Assembly: GCF_001612785.1 (NCBI RefSeq)
Contig: NZ_BDBC01000010.1
Location: 1 to 64,000, forward strand
Origin: Nocardia beijingensis NBRC 16342
Lineage (GTDB): Bacteria > Actinomycetota > Actinomycetes > Mycobacteriales > Mycobacteriaceae
Reading direction: 5' to 3'
Length of the DNA stretch: 64,000 bases
Under the pieces are notes generated by a model that was not told where the DNA came from, made no database searches, and saw nothing but the letters and a program-made list of their open reading frames with translations. The first letter of the stretch is position 1. Every line of letters starts with the position of its first letter. Below, one piece after another: positions 1 through 11,776 of the stretch. The position numbers and the translations under genes are program-made.

Positions 1-2304
1 GTCCGCGGCGGACTGCTCCAGTTCCGCGTGCCGCAGGCGATCCTCCAGGTCGGCCAGCGCGGCCAGCGCCTCCTCCCGGCTCGCCTCCGCGTCGTCGCGC
101 TGGGCGACCAGCCGTTCGCTTTCCGCGTGCGCGGTGCGGGCGGTCTGACCGAGCCTGCCGAGCCGCTCGTAGATCGCGACCAGCGCCTGATCGGATTCGT
201 GCAGGGCGAGCAGCGCCTGGTCGACGGCGTCCTTGCGATCGGCCTGCTCCTCGAGCGCGCCGGACAGCGCGGCCTCGAGTTCCTCGGCGCGCCGCTGCGC
301 CGCGACCAGCTCCGCCTCGGCGGCGTCGATGTCGGCCTGGATCTCCAGCTGACTCGGCGCGCGATCGGAACCACCGAGCAGCCAGCCGTTACCGGTGAGG
401 TCGCCGTCGCGGGTGACCACGCGCAGTTCGGGCCGCGCCGCGACCAGCGCGCGGGCGGCGGGCAGATCGTCGGCCACGGCGATCCCCGCGGTGAGCGCCG
501 CGATCGCGCCGCGCACCGTGTCGGGGCACTCCACCACGTCGACCAGCCAGCGGGCGCCGTCGGGCAGCGCGCCCGGCTGCGGCCGCTCGGCGCGCTCGGC
601 GCCGAAGACGACGGCGGCGCGGCCACCGTCGGCCTCCTTGAGCGCCTGGATCGCGGCGTGCGCGGACTCGCCGGTGTCGGCGGCGACGGCGTCGGCCAGC
701 GGGCCCAGCGCAGCGGCGACCGCCGCCTCGAAGCCGCCGTGCACGCGCAGCAGCGCCGAGAGCGGGCCGAGCAATCCCTGCTCGCGATGCTCCACCAGCC
801 AGGCGACACCGTCCCGGCGGGCCAGGTTCATGCCGAGCGCCTCGATGCGCGCGCTGAGCGACGCGACCCGCTTGCTCGCGTCCCGGTCCTGTTCCCGCAG
901 TTCGGTGACCCGCTGATCGGCCAGTTCCAGTGCCTGCGCCGCGTGCTCGTGCTGGGCGTCGAGACCGGCTTCGCCCGCGTCGAGTTCGGCGAGTTCGGCC
1001 TGCACCGTGTCGAATTCGGCTTGCGCGGCCTCGCCGCGGTGGCGGGCGTCGGCGATGGCGACCGACAGCCGCGCGATCTCCGCGTCCACCGACTGCGCCC
1101 TGGCCCGCAGGGTGTCCACCTTGCCGGACAACCGGGCCACTCCCTCGCGCCGGTCGGCGATCGCCCGCACGGCGGCCAGGTGCGCCTGCTCGGCGGCCTT
1201 GGCGGCGTATTCGCGCTCGGCCAGCTGGTCTCGGGCCGCCTCCAGCGTCTCCGTGGCGATCTCCACCGCTTCGCGCAGCTCGGCCTCCTCGGCCTCGACC
1301 CGATCGGCCTCGACCTCGAGCTGCTCGGGATCGCGGCCCGTGCTGACCGGAGCCGCCGCGTCCAGGTGCCGCGCCCGGTCGCCCGCGATGCGGATGGTCG
1401 CGTTGACCCGCTCGGCGAGCGCGGACAGCTGGAACCACAGCTGCGCGGCGGCCTCCGCGCTCGGCGTGAGCCGGGACAGCTGGAATTCCTGCTGCGCCAG
1501 CGCCGCGTTGGCGGCGTCCAGCTCGGACTGCACGGTGATCTGCTGCTCGCGCGCGTACGCTTCCTTGCTCTGCTGACTGGCCAGCTCTTCGCGCCGGGTG
1601 ACCAGATCGTCGGCGGCCAGCCGCAGCCGGGCATCGCGCAGGTCGGCCTGCACGGTCTGCGCCCTGCGCGCCACTTCGGCCTGCCTGCCCAGCGGTTTGA
1701 GCTGGCGGCGCAGTTCGGTGGTGAGGTCGGTCAGCCGGGCCAGGTTGGCCTGCATGGCCTCGAGCTTGCGGACCGCCTTCTCCTTGCGTTTGCGGTGCTT
1801 GAGCACACCGGCGGCCTCCTCGACGAACGCGCGGCGGTCCTCCGGGCGCGACTCCAGGATGGCCGACAGCTGGCCCTGCCCCACGATGACGTGCATCTCG
1901 CGGCCGATGCCGGAGTCGCTGAGCAGTTCCTGCACGTCCATCAGGCGGCAGGAGTTGCCGTTGATCTCGTACTCCCCCGCGCCGTCGCGGAACATGCGCC
2001 TGGTGATGGACACCTCGGCGTAGTCGATCGGCAGCGCGCCGTCGGAATTGTCGATGGTCAGCGTGACCTCGGCGCGGCCGAGCGGCGCGCGGCCCGCCGT
2101 GCCGGCGAAGATCACGTCCTGCATCTTGCCGCCGCGCAACGCCTTGGCGCCCTGCTCGCCCATCACCCAGGTGAGCGCGTCGACGACGTTCGATTTGCCC
2201 GAACCGTTCGGACCGACCACACACGTGATGCCCGGTTCCAAGCGCAGCGTCGTCGCGGACGCGAAGGATTTGAAGCCCTTCAACGTCAGGCTCTTCAGGT
2301 GCAA
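1..2304 (-). CDS. smc: Chromosome segregation ATPase SMC, N-terminal 768 residues (C-terminus outside window)
   Basis: SMC dimers organise and segregate the chromosome with ScpA/ScpB. The visible protein opens with the head half-domain: residues [14 protein letters not shown], then the Walker A loop GPNGSGKSN near residue 35 and the Q-loop/VGQGQ region. A long Ala/Glu/Arg-rich coiled coil follows. A hinge-like segment lies near residues 500-640 ([17 protein letters not shown]... to GNGWLLGG), and then the second coiled coil begins. The stop codon, Walker B and signature motif lie left of base 1, so the gene is cut by the window edge and is not broken. The chosen start is TTG at 2304, with GGAAAGG about 12 bases upstream and the usual actinobacterial N-terminus. 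No other gene faces it closely. acyP, its usual neighbour, is 14 kb away. Identity is certain from the head motifs. Confidence 0.97.
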   Translation of the reverse strand, partial: MHLKSLTLKGFKSFASATTLRLEPGITCVVGPNGSGKSNVVDALTWVMGEQGAKALRGGKMQDVIFAGTAGRAPLGRAEVTLTIDNSDGALPIDYAEVSITRRMFRDGAGEYEINGNSCRLMDVQELLSDSGIGREMHVIVGQGQLSAILESRPEDRRAFVEEAAGVLKHRKRKEKAVRKLEAMQANLARLTDLTTELRRQLKPLGRQAEVARRAQTVQADLRDARLRLAADDLVTRREELASQQSKEAYAREQQITVQSELDAANAALAQQEFQLSRLTPSAEAAAQLWFQLSALAERVNATIRIAGDRARHLDAAAPVSTGRDPEQLEVEADRVEAEEAELREAVEIATETLEAARDQLAEREYAAKAAEQAHLAAVRAIADRREGVARLSGKVDTLRARAQSVDAEIARLSVAIADARHRGEAAQAEFDTVQAELAELDAGEAGLDAQHEHAAQALELADQRVTELREQDRDASKRVASLSARIEALGMNLARRDGVAWLVEHREQGLLGPLSALLRVHGGFEAAVAAALGPLADAVAADTGESAHAAIQALKEADGGRAAVVFGAERAERPQPGALPDGARWLVDVVECPDTVRGAIAALTAGIAVADDLPAARALVAARPELRVVTRDGDLTGNGWLLGGSDRAPSQLEIQADIDAAEAELVAAQRRAEELEAALSGALEEQADRKDAVDQALLALHESDQALVAIYERLGRLGQTARTAHAESERLVAQRDDAEASREEALAALADLEDRLRHAELEQSAAD

Positions 2305-2722
2305 GTTCGACGACCTTTCCGTGTTCTGCCCGGTCGGCGTTCCGCGGCGGGGCAGCGCATCCGGCGACCTGTCATGGTATCCGTCGCGTACCGGGAGCTT
2401 CCTGGGCCCGACGGCGTGCGCGACCGAGTGGTGGTTCGGCGATATCCGTAGGTTATCGAGTCGCCGCCGGTTCGCGCGCATTTCGATATGCCCCGGGTTT
2501 GCCGGGACGGTGACGGCGGTGCCGGTCGCATCGGGTCGGCGGCCGCGACGCGACCGCCTCCGCCGGTGCGCCGGGATGCGGGAACGCCCGCTCGGCCACC
2601 GGCACGCGCCTCTTCCGTCAGCCCGCCGCCCGTGCCCGGTCTCGAACTGGCACTGACGCCACGTCGTCCGGCCCCTTACGATCCCTCTGATTCGTCAGCG
2701 GAACGTTCGGGAGCGCACCACG
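2305..2722. other. Intergenic region between divergent smc and the 2723 gene
   Basis: These 418 bases separate two divergent genes and must contain both promoters. I see the smc ribosome binding site (GGAAAGG at about 2317-2323 on the minus strand) and GGGAGCG just before 2723. There is no convincing coding frame, RNA gene or repeat. Confidence 0.6.
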
Positions 2723-4366
2723 ATGTCTGCCCCCTCACCAGGGACAAGTACCCGGTTCCGCCTTGCCCGGATCGCGGGGCTCGTCCTCGGCAGCCTGGTG
2801 TTCCTGCACGCCTGTGAACGCAGCAAGAGCGCGCTGCTCAGCGATGTGCGGATGGAGGTGGCGATCGCGGCCGCTTTCGCCACGGCCGCCCTGGGCGCGG
2901 CGTGGTTCGAGATCAAACTGCGGGGGCCGGAGCAGGACGCGGACCGGCCGTGGGACGACGCCGAGGAGGACGAAACTCCCAGTCGTGGGAATTTTCCCGG
3001 TCGAGCCGGGCGATCCGCCGAACCGATGTACGGCAGGAGCGAGCGACCCGGGCGCCCCGGCATCGGCCCACCGCCCGCGCCCGCGGGCCAGTGGGAGGAC
3101 GACGACCTGCCCGACGCCGCGGACTCCCCGAGCCGCGCGGATCTCGTCGCCGGGATTGCGCGGACATTGCGGGTCACCCGCGCCCGCATCGCGGAACAAC
3201 GGCAGCCGCTTCTTCCGCTGGGCGCGGTGACGAAATGGATGCGCCGCGTCGACCCGGACGACATCGATTCCGCCGAACCGGACGATGACGACGAGACCGA
3301 GCAGATCACCCGTACCGAAACGGGCGAACTCGTCATCGAGTCCGGCACGCGCACGGTGCGGGCCAAGATCTCCCGCTCCGGCGACCTCGTCCTGCACGGC
3401 CGCAGGCACGCGGACGCGCGGTCGGAATGGAAGTGGACGTTCCCGGCGGATGCCTTCCCCGCCATCCGGGGTGCGCTCGGCGACGGCCGCGGCGACCTGC
3501 TCGATCTGCTCGAGGACACCCTTCCGTGGCTGGACGCCGCCGCCCGCCACGATCCCGGCGCGTGGCTGCGCGCGCACGACATCCCCGCCACCTATCAAGA
3601 GAAGGGCGTCAGCGCGACACAGATCACCCGGGAACTACCCGTCCTCCAGCCGGGCCGTCCACCGCAGCCGCCCCGCGCGAGCAGATCCCGGAAGCCGCCG
3701 TACGAGGCGTCCGGCGCGCAGAACGCCCGCGCGTACACGGAAGCCCCCGACGACAGTCCCCGCCGGGATAGGCCCACCGCGACACGATCCCGCGAAGCCC
3801 TCCCCGCTCGCGGCGAGAGCCGGTCCACCCGTCGCGGAGCCGCCGAGCCACCGACCTCATCCCGGCGCACCGATGCCGACCGACCAACACGCGCCGCGAA
3901 CTCCTGGCCGACGGAACGAACAAACCCTCCTTCCGACGACTACAGCCCGCCCGCACCAGCACGCCGTCGCCGCGACGAATCCGAACCCGCTCGGCGAGGT
4001 GACCGGCTCCCACGCGGCGGCGGGGCGAATCCGCCTCCGCGTCCTACACCCGGCCGTCTCGACCCGCCGAGACGTCGGCGCCCCGACGAGCCCGACGCAT
4101 CGCACGGCGCCGGACCTCGAGACGACTACGACGACGCGGAGGTCCGTCATCCGCGAGGCAGCGAGCAAGCCGGACGCAGACCCGCGGACCGCGAGCCAGG
4201 GACCGGCAGAAGAGAGCGGCCCGATGCGGCATACCGCGACCGTCCCGTGCCGTCCGACCGAGACCGGGCCGACGACCAACCACCCGGCCGACGCCACCGC
4301 GACGATCAGCGGTCGCGGCGGGAACCCTCGCTTCCCCCGCACGAGTCCGCGCGACGCGGGTGGTAG
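2723..4366 (+). CDS. Membrane-anchored protein with long Arg/Pro/Asp-rich disordered tail, function unknown
   Basis: I do not recognise a named family. Two hydrophobic segments near residues 12-28 and 45-62 probably form a membrane hairpin. Residues about 130-305 hold a compact, folded-looking domain with acidic and Trp-containing stretches (EWKWTFPADAF, LEDTLPWLDAAARHDPGAW). From about residue 310 to the end at 547 the protein is low-complexity Arg, Pro, Asp and Ser, looks disordered, and mixes strongly positive and negative runs. The ATG at 2723 has GGGAGCG at a suitable distance. The C-terminal half has high-GC, repeat-like codon use, so the exact frame is less certain there, although the frame stays open to a TAG immediately before a strong terminator. 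It is divergent from smc. Nothing here supports a specific role. Confidence 0.7.
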   Translation: MSAPSPGTSTRFRLARIAGLVLGSLVFLHACERSKSALLSDVRMEVAIAAAFATAALGAAWFEIKLRGPEQDADRPWDDAEEDETPSRGNFPGRAGRSAEPMYGRSERPGRPGIGPPPAPAGQWEDDDLPDAADSPSRADLVAGIARTLRVTRARIAEQRQPLLPLGAVTKWMRRVDPDDIDSAEPDDDDETEQITRTETGELVIESGTRTVRAKISRSGDLVLHGRRHADARSEWKWTFPADAFPAIRGALGDGRGDLLDLLEDTLPWLDAAARHDPGAWLRAHDIPATYQEKGVSATQITRELPVLQPGRPPQPPRASRSRKPPYEASGAQNARAYTEAPDDSPRRDRPTATRSREALPARGESRSTRRGAAEPPTSSRRTDADRPTRAANSWPTERTNPPSDDYSPPAPARRRRDESEPARRGDRLPRGGGANPPPRPTPGRLDPPRRRRPDEPDASHGAGPRDDYDDAEVRHPRGSEQAGRRPADREPGTGRRERPDAAYRDRPVPSDRDRADDQPPGRRHRDDQRSRREPSLPPHESARRGW

Positions 4367-4375
4367 GACACGACG

Positions 4376-4413
4376 ACGGCGCTGTCACCCGGTGCTCCGG
4401 GTGACAGCGCCGT
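4376..4413. terminator. Bidirectional hairpin terminator
   Basis: A perfect 17-bp stem, ACGGCGCTGTCACCCGG (4376-4392), loop TGCT, and its complement (4397-4413). It sits 9 bases after the stop of the rightward 2723 gene and 9 bases after the stop of the leftward DUF1707 gene, so it can serve both. Confidence 0.85.
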
Positions 4414-4422
4414 GGACCGAGT

Positions 4423-4848
4423 TCAGCTCGCGCGGTGGGTGAATCGGCCGTTCTCGAAGCCCGCCACCATCCGGAACGCCAGGACGGCGCCCCACGGGCC
4501 GATCACCCAGATCGGCCAGAAGTAGGTCAGCGCGCCGACGCTCAGCGAGATCGCGCCCCAGATGACGAGCACCAGCAGGCTCACGGCGAGCCAGGTGCTG
4601 CCCTCGATGCGCTGCCAGATCGGGATGCGCGGGCGCGCGGAAGCCGGCGCCACGGCGTCCTTGCCCAGCTCGGGCAGATCGGACAGCACCGCGCGCAGGT
4701 CTTCCCGGTCGGTGGTGGCGTACACTTGGGCGACGCGCTGGTCATACTCGGGCAGATCGATGCGCCCGTCCGCCATGTGCCTGCCGAGCAGGCGCACCAC
4801 GGCGTCGCGTTCGGCGTTCGAGGCGCGGGTGCCGGTGGAGATGTCCAT
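4423..4848 (-). CDS. DUF1707 domain membrane protein
   Basis: This 141-residue protein starts [16 protein letters not shown] and carries the DUF1707 pattern ([21 protein letters not shown]) in residues about 8-60. In Actinobacteria DUF1707 is a short N-terminal module in membrane or regulatory proteins of unknown biochemistry. Two hydrophobic helices near residues 84-103 and 106-128 end in a short basic tail. ATG 4848 was chosen over a much longer upstream frame because the family begins here and AGGA lies 8-11 bases before it. The upstream region holds a pair of near-identical boxes (4871-4922) that may control it. Its 3' end meets a shared terminator. The family call is secure and the function unknown. 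Confidence 0.85.
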   Translation of the reverse strand: MDISTGTRASNAERDAVVRLLGRHMADGRIDLPEYDQRVAQVYATTDREDLRAVLSDLPELGKDAVAPASARPRIPIWQRIEGSTWLAVSLLVLVIWGAISLSVGALTYFWPIWVIGPWGAVLAFRMVAGFENGRFTHRAS

Positions 4849-4870
4849 GCCTGGTCCTATCGACGGTTCC

Positions 4871-4922
4871 ACCCTCCATAGTGGAATATGACTCCAGCAT
4901 AACCCTCCAAAGTGGAATGTCA
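4871..4922. promoter_or_regulatory. Twin near-identical boxes upstream of the DUF1707 gene and mscR
   Basis: The sequence ACCCTCCANAGTGGAATRT occurs at about 4871-4889 and again at 4902-4920. The spacing is 31 bp, close to three helical turns. Each core, TCCA-N3-TGGA, is itself an inverted repeat. This looks like a double operator for an unidentified dimeric regulator. On the minus strand each box also reads TTCCACTNTGGAGGG. Confidence 0.45.
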
Positions 4923-5063
4923 ACCCCGTGGCGATTCCGGATCGAAACTCGGGACTTCGCGCCGTCCGGCGGTAATGTTCGGATCGGGAACAACTGTATG
5001 GACAGGTGTTCAGGCTGGCGGATCCATGGATCCGCGTCCGGAGAACTCGCTCAGGAGGCACAG

Positions 5064-6149
5064 GTGTCGGAAACCGTCCGCGGGATCGTGGCCCGCAGCA
5101 AAGGCGCACCGGTCGAGACCGTCGAGGTGGTGATTCCCGATCCGGGCCCGCACGACGTGGTGGTGCGGGTGCAGGCGTGCGGGGTCTGCCACACCGATCT
5201 GCACTATCGCGAAGGCGGCATCACCGACGATTTCCCGTTCCTGCTCGGCCACGAGGCGGCGGGCGTGGTGGAAGCCGTGGGCCCGGCGGTCACCCATGTG
5301 GCCGAAGGTGACTACGTGATCCTCAACTGGCGCGCGGTCTGCGGCGAGTGCCGGGCGTGCAAGCGCGGCAGGCCTTGGTACTGCTTCGACAGTCGGAACG
5401 CGAGCAAGAAGATGACGCTCACCGACGGGACCGAGCTGACGCCCGCCCTCGGCATCGGCGCGTTCGCCGACAAGACCCTGGTGCACGAGGGCCAGTGCAC
5501 GAAGGTCGATCCGGAAGCCGACCCGGCGGTGGCGGGCCTGCTCGGCTGCGGCGTGATGGCAGGCATCGGCTCGGCGATACACACCGGCAACGTCTCGATC
5601 GGCGACACGGTCGCGGTGATCGGCTGCGGCGGCGTGGGGGACGCGGCCGTCGCCGGGGCGAAGCTGGCGGGTGCGCGCACCATCATCGCGGTGGACCGCG
5701 ACGCCAGGAAACTGCGCTGGGCCACGGATTTCGGGGCCACCCACACGATCGATGCGACCACCGAGGACGTGGTCGAGAAGATCCAGGAGTACACCGACGG
5801 ATGGGGCGCGGACGTGGTCATCGACGCGGTCGGACGGCCGGAGACCTGGAAGCAGGCGTTCTACGGCCGCGACCTGGCCGGCACGGTGGTGCTGGTCGGC
5901 GTGCCGACGCCGGAGATGACCCTCGAGATGCCGCTGCTGGACTTCTTCTCGCGCGGCGGCGCGCTGAAATCCGCCTGGTACGGCGACTGTCTGCCGGAAC
6001 GCGACTTCCCCACCCTCATCGACCTCTACCGCCAGGGTCGGCTGCCGCTGGACCGGTTCGTCTCCGAACGGATCGGGATCGACCAGGTCGAGCAGGCCTT
6101 CACGAAGATGCACGCGGGCGACGTGCTGCGCTCGGTGGTGGTCTGGTGA
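5064..6149 (+). CDS. mscR: S-(hydroxymethyl)mycothiol dehydrogenase (Zn alcohol dehydrogenase, MDR family)
   Basis: This NAD-dependent, zinc-containing medium-chain dehydrogenase is predicted to oxidise the formaldehyde-mycothiol adduct (S-hydroxymethylmycothiol) in the cytoplasm. The same enzyme type also reduces S-nitrosomycothiol. Visible features are the catalytic-zinc Cys in GVCHTDLHY, the [12 protein letters not shown] motif, a structural-zinc cluster [15 protein letters not shown] near residues 93-107, and the NAD fold [18 protein letters not shown]. The length of 361 residues is normal. The GTG at 5064 is preceded by AGGAGG at 5053-5058. Its stop overlaps the start of a metallo-beta-lactamase-fold gene by four bases (GTGA). 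That pairing, as I recall from M. tuberculosis Rv2259-Rv2260, supports the mycothiol assignment over a generic alcohol dehydrogenase. Confidence 0.88.
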   Translation: MSETVRGIVARSKGAPVETVEVVIPDPGPHDVVVRVQACGVCHTDLHYREGGITDDFPFLLGHEAAGVVEAVGPAVTHVAEGDYVILNWRAVCGECRACKRGRPWYCFDSRNASKKMTLTDGTELTPALGIGAFADKTLVHEGQCTKVDPEADPAVAGLLGCGVMAGIGSAIHTGNVSIGDTVAVIGCGGVGDAAVAGAKLAGARTIIAVDRDARKLRWATDFGATHTIDATTEDVVEKIQEYTDGWGADVVIDAVGRPETWKQAFYGRDLAGTVVLVGVPTPEMTLEMPLLDFFSRGGALKSAWYGDCLPERDFPTLIDLYRQGRLPLDRFVSERIGIDQVEQAFTKMHAGDVLRSVVVW

Positions 6150-6772
6150 CCGTCCGCATCGACCGCGTCGTCACCTCCGGCGAGTTCTGCCTCGACGGCG
6201 GCACCTGGGCGGTGGACAACAACATCTGGCTCGTCGGCGACGACGACGAGGTGGTCGTCATCGATGCCGCCCACGACGCCGACCCGATTCTCGCGGCGGT
6301 CGCCGGGCGCGCCGTTCGCGCGATCGTGTGCACCCACGGACACAACGATCACGTGACGGTGGCCCCCGAGCTGGCCGAGCGCCTGGACGCGCCCATCCTG
6401 CTGCACCCCGGCGACGAGCCGCTGTGGCGCATGACCCATCCGGACACGGGGTACCAGCCGCTCGCGGACGGCGATCGGATCACCTTGTCCGACAGCGAGA
6501 TCCACGTCCTGCACACCCCTGGCCACTCTCCCGGTTCGGTCGCACTGCATCTGCCCGAGGCGAAGGCCGTGTTCACGGGCGACACGTTGTTCGCCGGTGG
6601 CCCCGGCGCGACCGGCCGATCGTTCTCCGATTTCGGCACGATCATCGAGTCGATCCGCGAACGCCTGCTGACGCTCCCGGAGGAGACCACGGTTCACACC
6701 GGGCACGGCGATTCCACCACCATCGGCGCGGAGAAGCCCTTCCTCGCCGACTGGATCGCCCGCGGCCACTGA
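6146..6772 (+). CDS. Metallo-beta-lactamase-fold hydrolase linked to mscR
   Basis: This 208-residue MBL-fold enzyme has the metal motif THGHNDHV near residue 61, a second ligand in [24 protein letters not shown], and HTGHGDSTT near the end. This is the glyoxalase II-like subgroup of thioester and related hydrolases. It is translationally coupled to mscR through a GTGA overlap and is the counterpart of M. tuberculosis Rv2260. By analogy with glutathione-dependent formaldehyde pathways, the partner hydrolase may release formate from S-formylmycothiol. That role is inference. A hairpin terminator follows. Confidence 0.85.
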   Translation: MTVRIDRVVTSGEFCLDGGTWAVDNNIWLVGDDDEVVVIDAAHDADPILAAVAGRAVRAIVCTHGHNDHVTVAPELAERLDAPILLHPGDEPLWRMTHPDTGYQPLADGDRITLSDSEIHVLHTPGHSPGSVALHLPEAKAVFTGDTLFAGGPGATGRSFSDFGTIIESIRERLLTLPEETTVHTGHGDSTTIGAEKPFLADWIARGH

Positions 6773-6783
6773 CCCCGGTCGAC

Positions 6784-6815
6784 GGCCGCGGGCGAACCCG
6801 AAACCGCCCGCGGCC
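6784..6815. terminator. Bidirectional hairpin terminator between the MBL gene and kdpC
   Basis: An 11-bp perfect stem, GGCCGCGGGCG (6784-6794) with CGCCCGCGGCC (6805-6815), loop of 10 bases. It lies between two convergent genes, 11 bases after one stop and 7 bases before the other. Confidence 0.75.
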
Positions 6816-6822
6816 GCACGAA

Positions 6823-7692
6823 TCAACCCCGGTAGGGGTACCGGCGATCCAGGTCCAGGTTCAACCGCAGTACGTCGACCCGCGGCTCGCCGAGGAATCC
6901 CAGCGTCCGGCCGCTGGTGTGCTCGTCCACCAGGACACGAACCTGCTGTTCGGAAATGCCGCGCGCTTTCGCGACCCGCGCCATCTGGATGACCGCGTAC
7001 TGCGGAGAGATGTTCGGATCGAGTCCGCTGCCGCTCGCGGTGACGGCATCGGCGGGCACCGCCGGATCGGCGGGCGCGTCGCCGTGGATCGGGACGATGC
7101 GTCCGGCGGAGTAGTCCTGTCCCGGTTCGGCGCATACGACCCGGACGCCGCGGTAGGCGGCGACGAACGGCTGCGCTGGGCAGGCCTCGTTGACGCTGAC
7201 GACCTGCACGGGATGCGAAACATCCCCGTCGGCGTCACGTGGTCCGATCACCGAGAGCACCGCGCCCACACCGCTTTTCGTGCAGAACGGACGACTGCCG
7301 TCGACCCCCTCACGGTCGCCGACCTCCTTGCTGCGGGCGCATACCGTGGTGAGCAGGCCGGCGCGTTCCGGGGTGTCGACGATGTCCTCCGGTCCCAGAT
7401 TGCTCGCGCCGCTGGACATCGGATCGTAGCCGTCACCGGCGGCCGAAGGGCGACTCTGGAAGTACTGCACCAGTGCCGCACCGTCCGGTCCGGTGAACGA
7501 TTGCCCGATCAGGCCGGAGCCCACTGTCGTTCCGTTCACCTCGACCAGTGACCCGTCCGCCTTCTCGTGCAGTCCGGGCAGCTGCGCCACCGCGAAAACG
7601 GCCAGCGGATAGACGATTCCGGTGATCGCCGTGAGGGCGAGCAACGCGCGCAGGGCGGCGAGATGCTGCCGGATCCAGGTTGAAAGGCGCAT
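6823..7692 (-). CDS. kdpC: KdpC subunit of K+-transporting ATPase, long form with a four-cysteine insertion
   Basis: KdpC is the single-span accessory subunit of the high-affinity KdpFABC potassium pump. An N-terminal membrane helix spans residues about 15-37. Family motifs follow: LIGQSF, FQSRPSAAGDGYDPMSSGASNLGP, and later VTASGSGLDPNISPQYA and VDEHTSGRTLGFLGEPRV. The protein has 289 residues, about 90 more than usual. The extra segment lies roughly at residues 110-207, between the SNLGP and VTASGSGLDP motifs. It carries four cysteines (118, 137, 171, 187) on the extracytoplasmic side. ATG 7692 lies one base after the kdpB stop (TGACATG). Identity is certain; the insertion's role is unknown. 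Confidence 0.95.
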   Translation of the reverse strand: MRLSTWIRQHLAALRALLALTAITGIVYPLAVFAVAQLPGLHEKADGSLVEVNGTTVGSGLIGQSFTGPDGAALVQYFQSRPSAAGDGYDPMSSGASNLGPEDIVDTPERAGLLTTVCARSKEVGDREGVDGSRPFCTKSGVGAVLSVIGPRDADGDVSHPVQVVSVNEACPAQPFVAAYRGVRVVCAEPGQDYSAGRIVPIHGDAPADPAVPADAVTASGSGLDPNISPQYAVIQMARVAKARGISEQQVRVLVDEHTSGRTLGFLGEPRVDVLRLNLDLDRRYPYRG

Positions 7693-7693
7693 G

Positions 7694-9847
<2,154 letters not shown>

Positions 9848-9848
9848 G

Positions 9849-11519
9849 TCAGTGGATTCCTTCGGCGAGCGGCCCGAGCGCAAGCACGGGCAGGAAGGTG
9901 AGCGCGACCAGGATCACCGTCACGCCGACGACCATGCCGACGAACTGCGGCCGGTGCGTGGGCAGCGTGCCGATCGACGCGGGAGTGGTGCCTTGGCGCG
10001 CGAGCGACCCGGCCAGCGCGAGCACGAAGATGATCGGCAGGAAGCGGCCGAAGAGCATGGCCAGACCCAGCGCGGTGTTGTACCACTCGGTGTTGCCGGT
10101 CAGACCCGCGAAGGCCGAGCCGTTGTTGTTGGCGGCCGAGGTGAACGCGTACAGCACCTCCGACAAACCGTGCGGCCCGGAATTCAGCATGCCCGCACGC
10201 TGCCCCGGCATCGCCAGCGCGGCGGCCGTGCCCACCAGCACGATCAGCGGGCTGATCAGGAAGTACGACGCGGCCAGCTTGATCTCGCGCGGCGTGATCT
10301 TCTTGCCCAGGTACTCCGGGGTGCGTCCGACCATGAGTCCCGCCACGAACACCGTGATCACCGCCAGGATCAGCATGCCGTACAGGCCCGACCCGGTGCC
10401 GCCCGGCGCGACTTCCCCCAGCTGCATGTCGAACATCGTCATCAGGCCGCCGAGGCTGGTATAGGAGTCGTGGAACGAATCGACCGCACCGGTGGAGGTG
10501 AGCGTGGTCGCGCCGGCGAAAGTGGCCGAATTCGCCACGCCGAAGCGCTGTTCCACGCCTTCCATCGAGGAGCCGATCGCGGTGGGCACCGTGCCGTGGT
10601 GCCGGAGCTGGAACAGGTTGGTCAGCGCGATGCTGATCAGTGCGATCGTCCCCATCACCGCGACGATCGCGTAGCCCTGCTTGCGGCTGCCCACCATCCG
10701 GCCGAAGGTGCGCGGCAGCGAGAAGCTGATCATCAGCAGCAGGAAGATCTCCACCCAGTTGGTCCAGGTGGCCGGGTTCTCGAACGGATGCGAGGAGTTG
10801 GCGTTGTAGAAGCCGCCGCCGTTGGTGCCGAGTTCCTTGATCACCTCCTGGCTGGCGACCGGGCCACCGGTGATCGTCTGCTGGATGCCGGTCGGCGTCT
10901 GCGCCACTTGGTCGTGCAGGTGGAAGTTCTGGATCACGCCGCCCGCCACCAGCACGAGCGCGAAGACGAACGCGATCGGCAACAGGATGCGCAGCGTCCC
11001 GCGCACCAGGTCCACCCAGAAGTTGCCGAGGTCGCCGGTGTGCCTGCGCGCGAACCCGCGCACCAGTGCCACGGCCACCGCCATGCCCACCGCCGCCGAG
11101 ACGAAGTTCTGCACCGCGAGTCCGGCCATCTGCACCAGGTGCCCTTGGGTGGATTCGCCGGAGTAGTTCTGCCAGTTCGTGTTCGTCACGAAACTGACCG
11201 CCGTGTTCCAGGCCAGCGCGGGCGTCATCTCGGTGCCCGGATCGTTCAGGTGCAGCGGCAACTTCCCCTGGACGAGCTGGAAGAAGAACAGGAACAGAAT
11301 GCTGACCGCCGAGAAGGCCAGCACACTGCGCGCGTACACCGGCCAGGGCTGCTCGACTTCGGGGTGCGCTCCGATCGCCCGATAGACGAGACGTTCGACG
11401 CGCGAATGCTCACGTCCGTCGTAGACCCGGTACATGTAATCACCCAGCGGCACGTGCACCAGCGCGAGCGCCAGGATCAGGGAGGCCACGAAGGCGATCC
11501 CCGCGGTTGTCGTGGTCAC
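9849..11519 (-). CDS. kdpA: KdpA, K+-binding and translocating subunit
   Basis: KdpA is the channel-like subunit of KdpFABC, related to Trk/Ktr transporters. Ten or so membrane segments and the four selectivity-filter regions are visible: [38 protein letters not shown] and [13 protein letters not shown]. The length of 556 residues is typical. The start is GTG 11519, which directly abuts the TGA of kdpF, so the two genes share a junction with no gap. Confidence 0.97.
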   Translation of the reverse strand: MTTTTAGIAFVASLILALALVHVPLGDYMYRVYDGREHSRVERLVYRAIGAHPEVEQPWPVYARSVLAFSAVSILFLFFFQLVQGKLPLHLNDPGTEMTPALAWNTAVSFVTNTNWQNYSGESTQGHLVQMAGLAVQNFVSAAVGMAVAVALVRGFARRHTGDLGNFWVDLVRGTLRILLPIAFVFALVLVAGGVIQNFHLHDQVAQTPTGIQQTITGGPVASQEVIKELGTNGGGFYNANSSHPFENPATWTNWVEIFLLLMISFSLPRTFGRMVGSRKQGYAIVAVMGTIALISIALTNLFQLRHHGTVPTAIGSSMEGVEQRFGVANSATFAGATTLTSTGAVDSFHDSYTSLGGLMTMFDMQLGEVAPGGTGSGLYGMLILAVITVFVAGLMVGRTPEYLGKKITPREIKLAASYFLISPLIVLVGTAAALAMPGQRAGMLNSGPHGLSEVLYAFTSAANNNGSAFAGLTGNTEWYNTALGLAMLFGRFLPIIFVLALAGSLARQGTTPASIGTLPTHRPQFVGMVVGVTVILVALTFLPVLALGPLAEGIH

Positions 11520-11606
11520 TCAGAACCTCTCGGGAAACAGCAGCGCCGCGACCAGATAGACCGCGACGCCGACGGCGAGAACCAGACCGATCAGGTTCGC
11601 GGTCAC
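11520..11606 (-). CDS. kdpF: KdpF, small membrane subunit (28 residues)
   Basis: The peptide MTANLIGLVLAVGVAVYLVA followed by a short ALLFPERF tail is a single membrane helix ending in the PERF motif typical of KdpF, which stabilises the KdpABC complex. It starts at GTG 11606, with GGAG several bases before it, and its stop touches the kdpA start. It overlaps the preceding small peptide gene by four bases. Confidence 0.9.
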   Translation of the reverse strand: MTANLIGLVLAVGVAVYLVAALLFPERF

Positions 11607-11686
11607 AACTTCTCCACCCCGCGCTGAACCAGCCCGAGCAGCGCGAACGCCGCCACGGTGAGCGCGGTGAACACCACGACCGACAT
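11603..11686 (-). CDS. 27-residue membrane peptide at the head of the kdp operon
   Basis: The frame reads MSVVVFTALTVAAFALLGLV then QRGVEKL: one hydrophobic helix with a basic C-terminus. ATG 11686 has GGAGG (minus strand, 11697-11701) ten bases upstream. Its TGA overlaps the kdpF GTG by four bases (GTGA), so translation of kdpF would be coupled to it. It is the first reading frame of the operon and resembles KdpF in size but not in sequence. It could be a second small Kdp subunit or a leader peptide. I cannot tell which. Confidence 0.65.
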   Translation of the reverse strand: MSVVVFTALTVAAFALLGLVQRGVEKL

Positions 11687-11776
11687 AACTCGACAACCTC
11701 CGTCCGGCGCGCCGGGCTTCGGCGCGACAGAGCGAGTGAAGCGCCCCGGCGGCGCGTGGAGCCGTTTCCTGACGAC

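Noticed and set aside
28..2451. 807-residue rightward open frame
   Set aside because: It is antisense to smc, has no family motifs and no ribosome site. Long antisense frames are expected when third codon positions are nearly always G or C.
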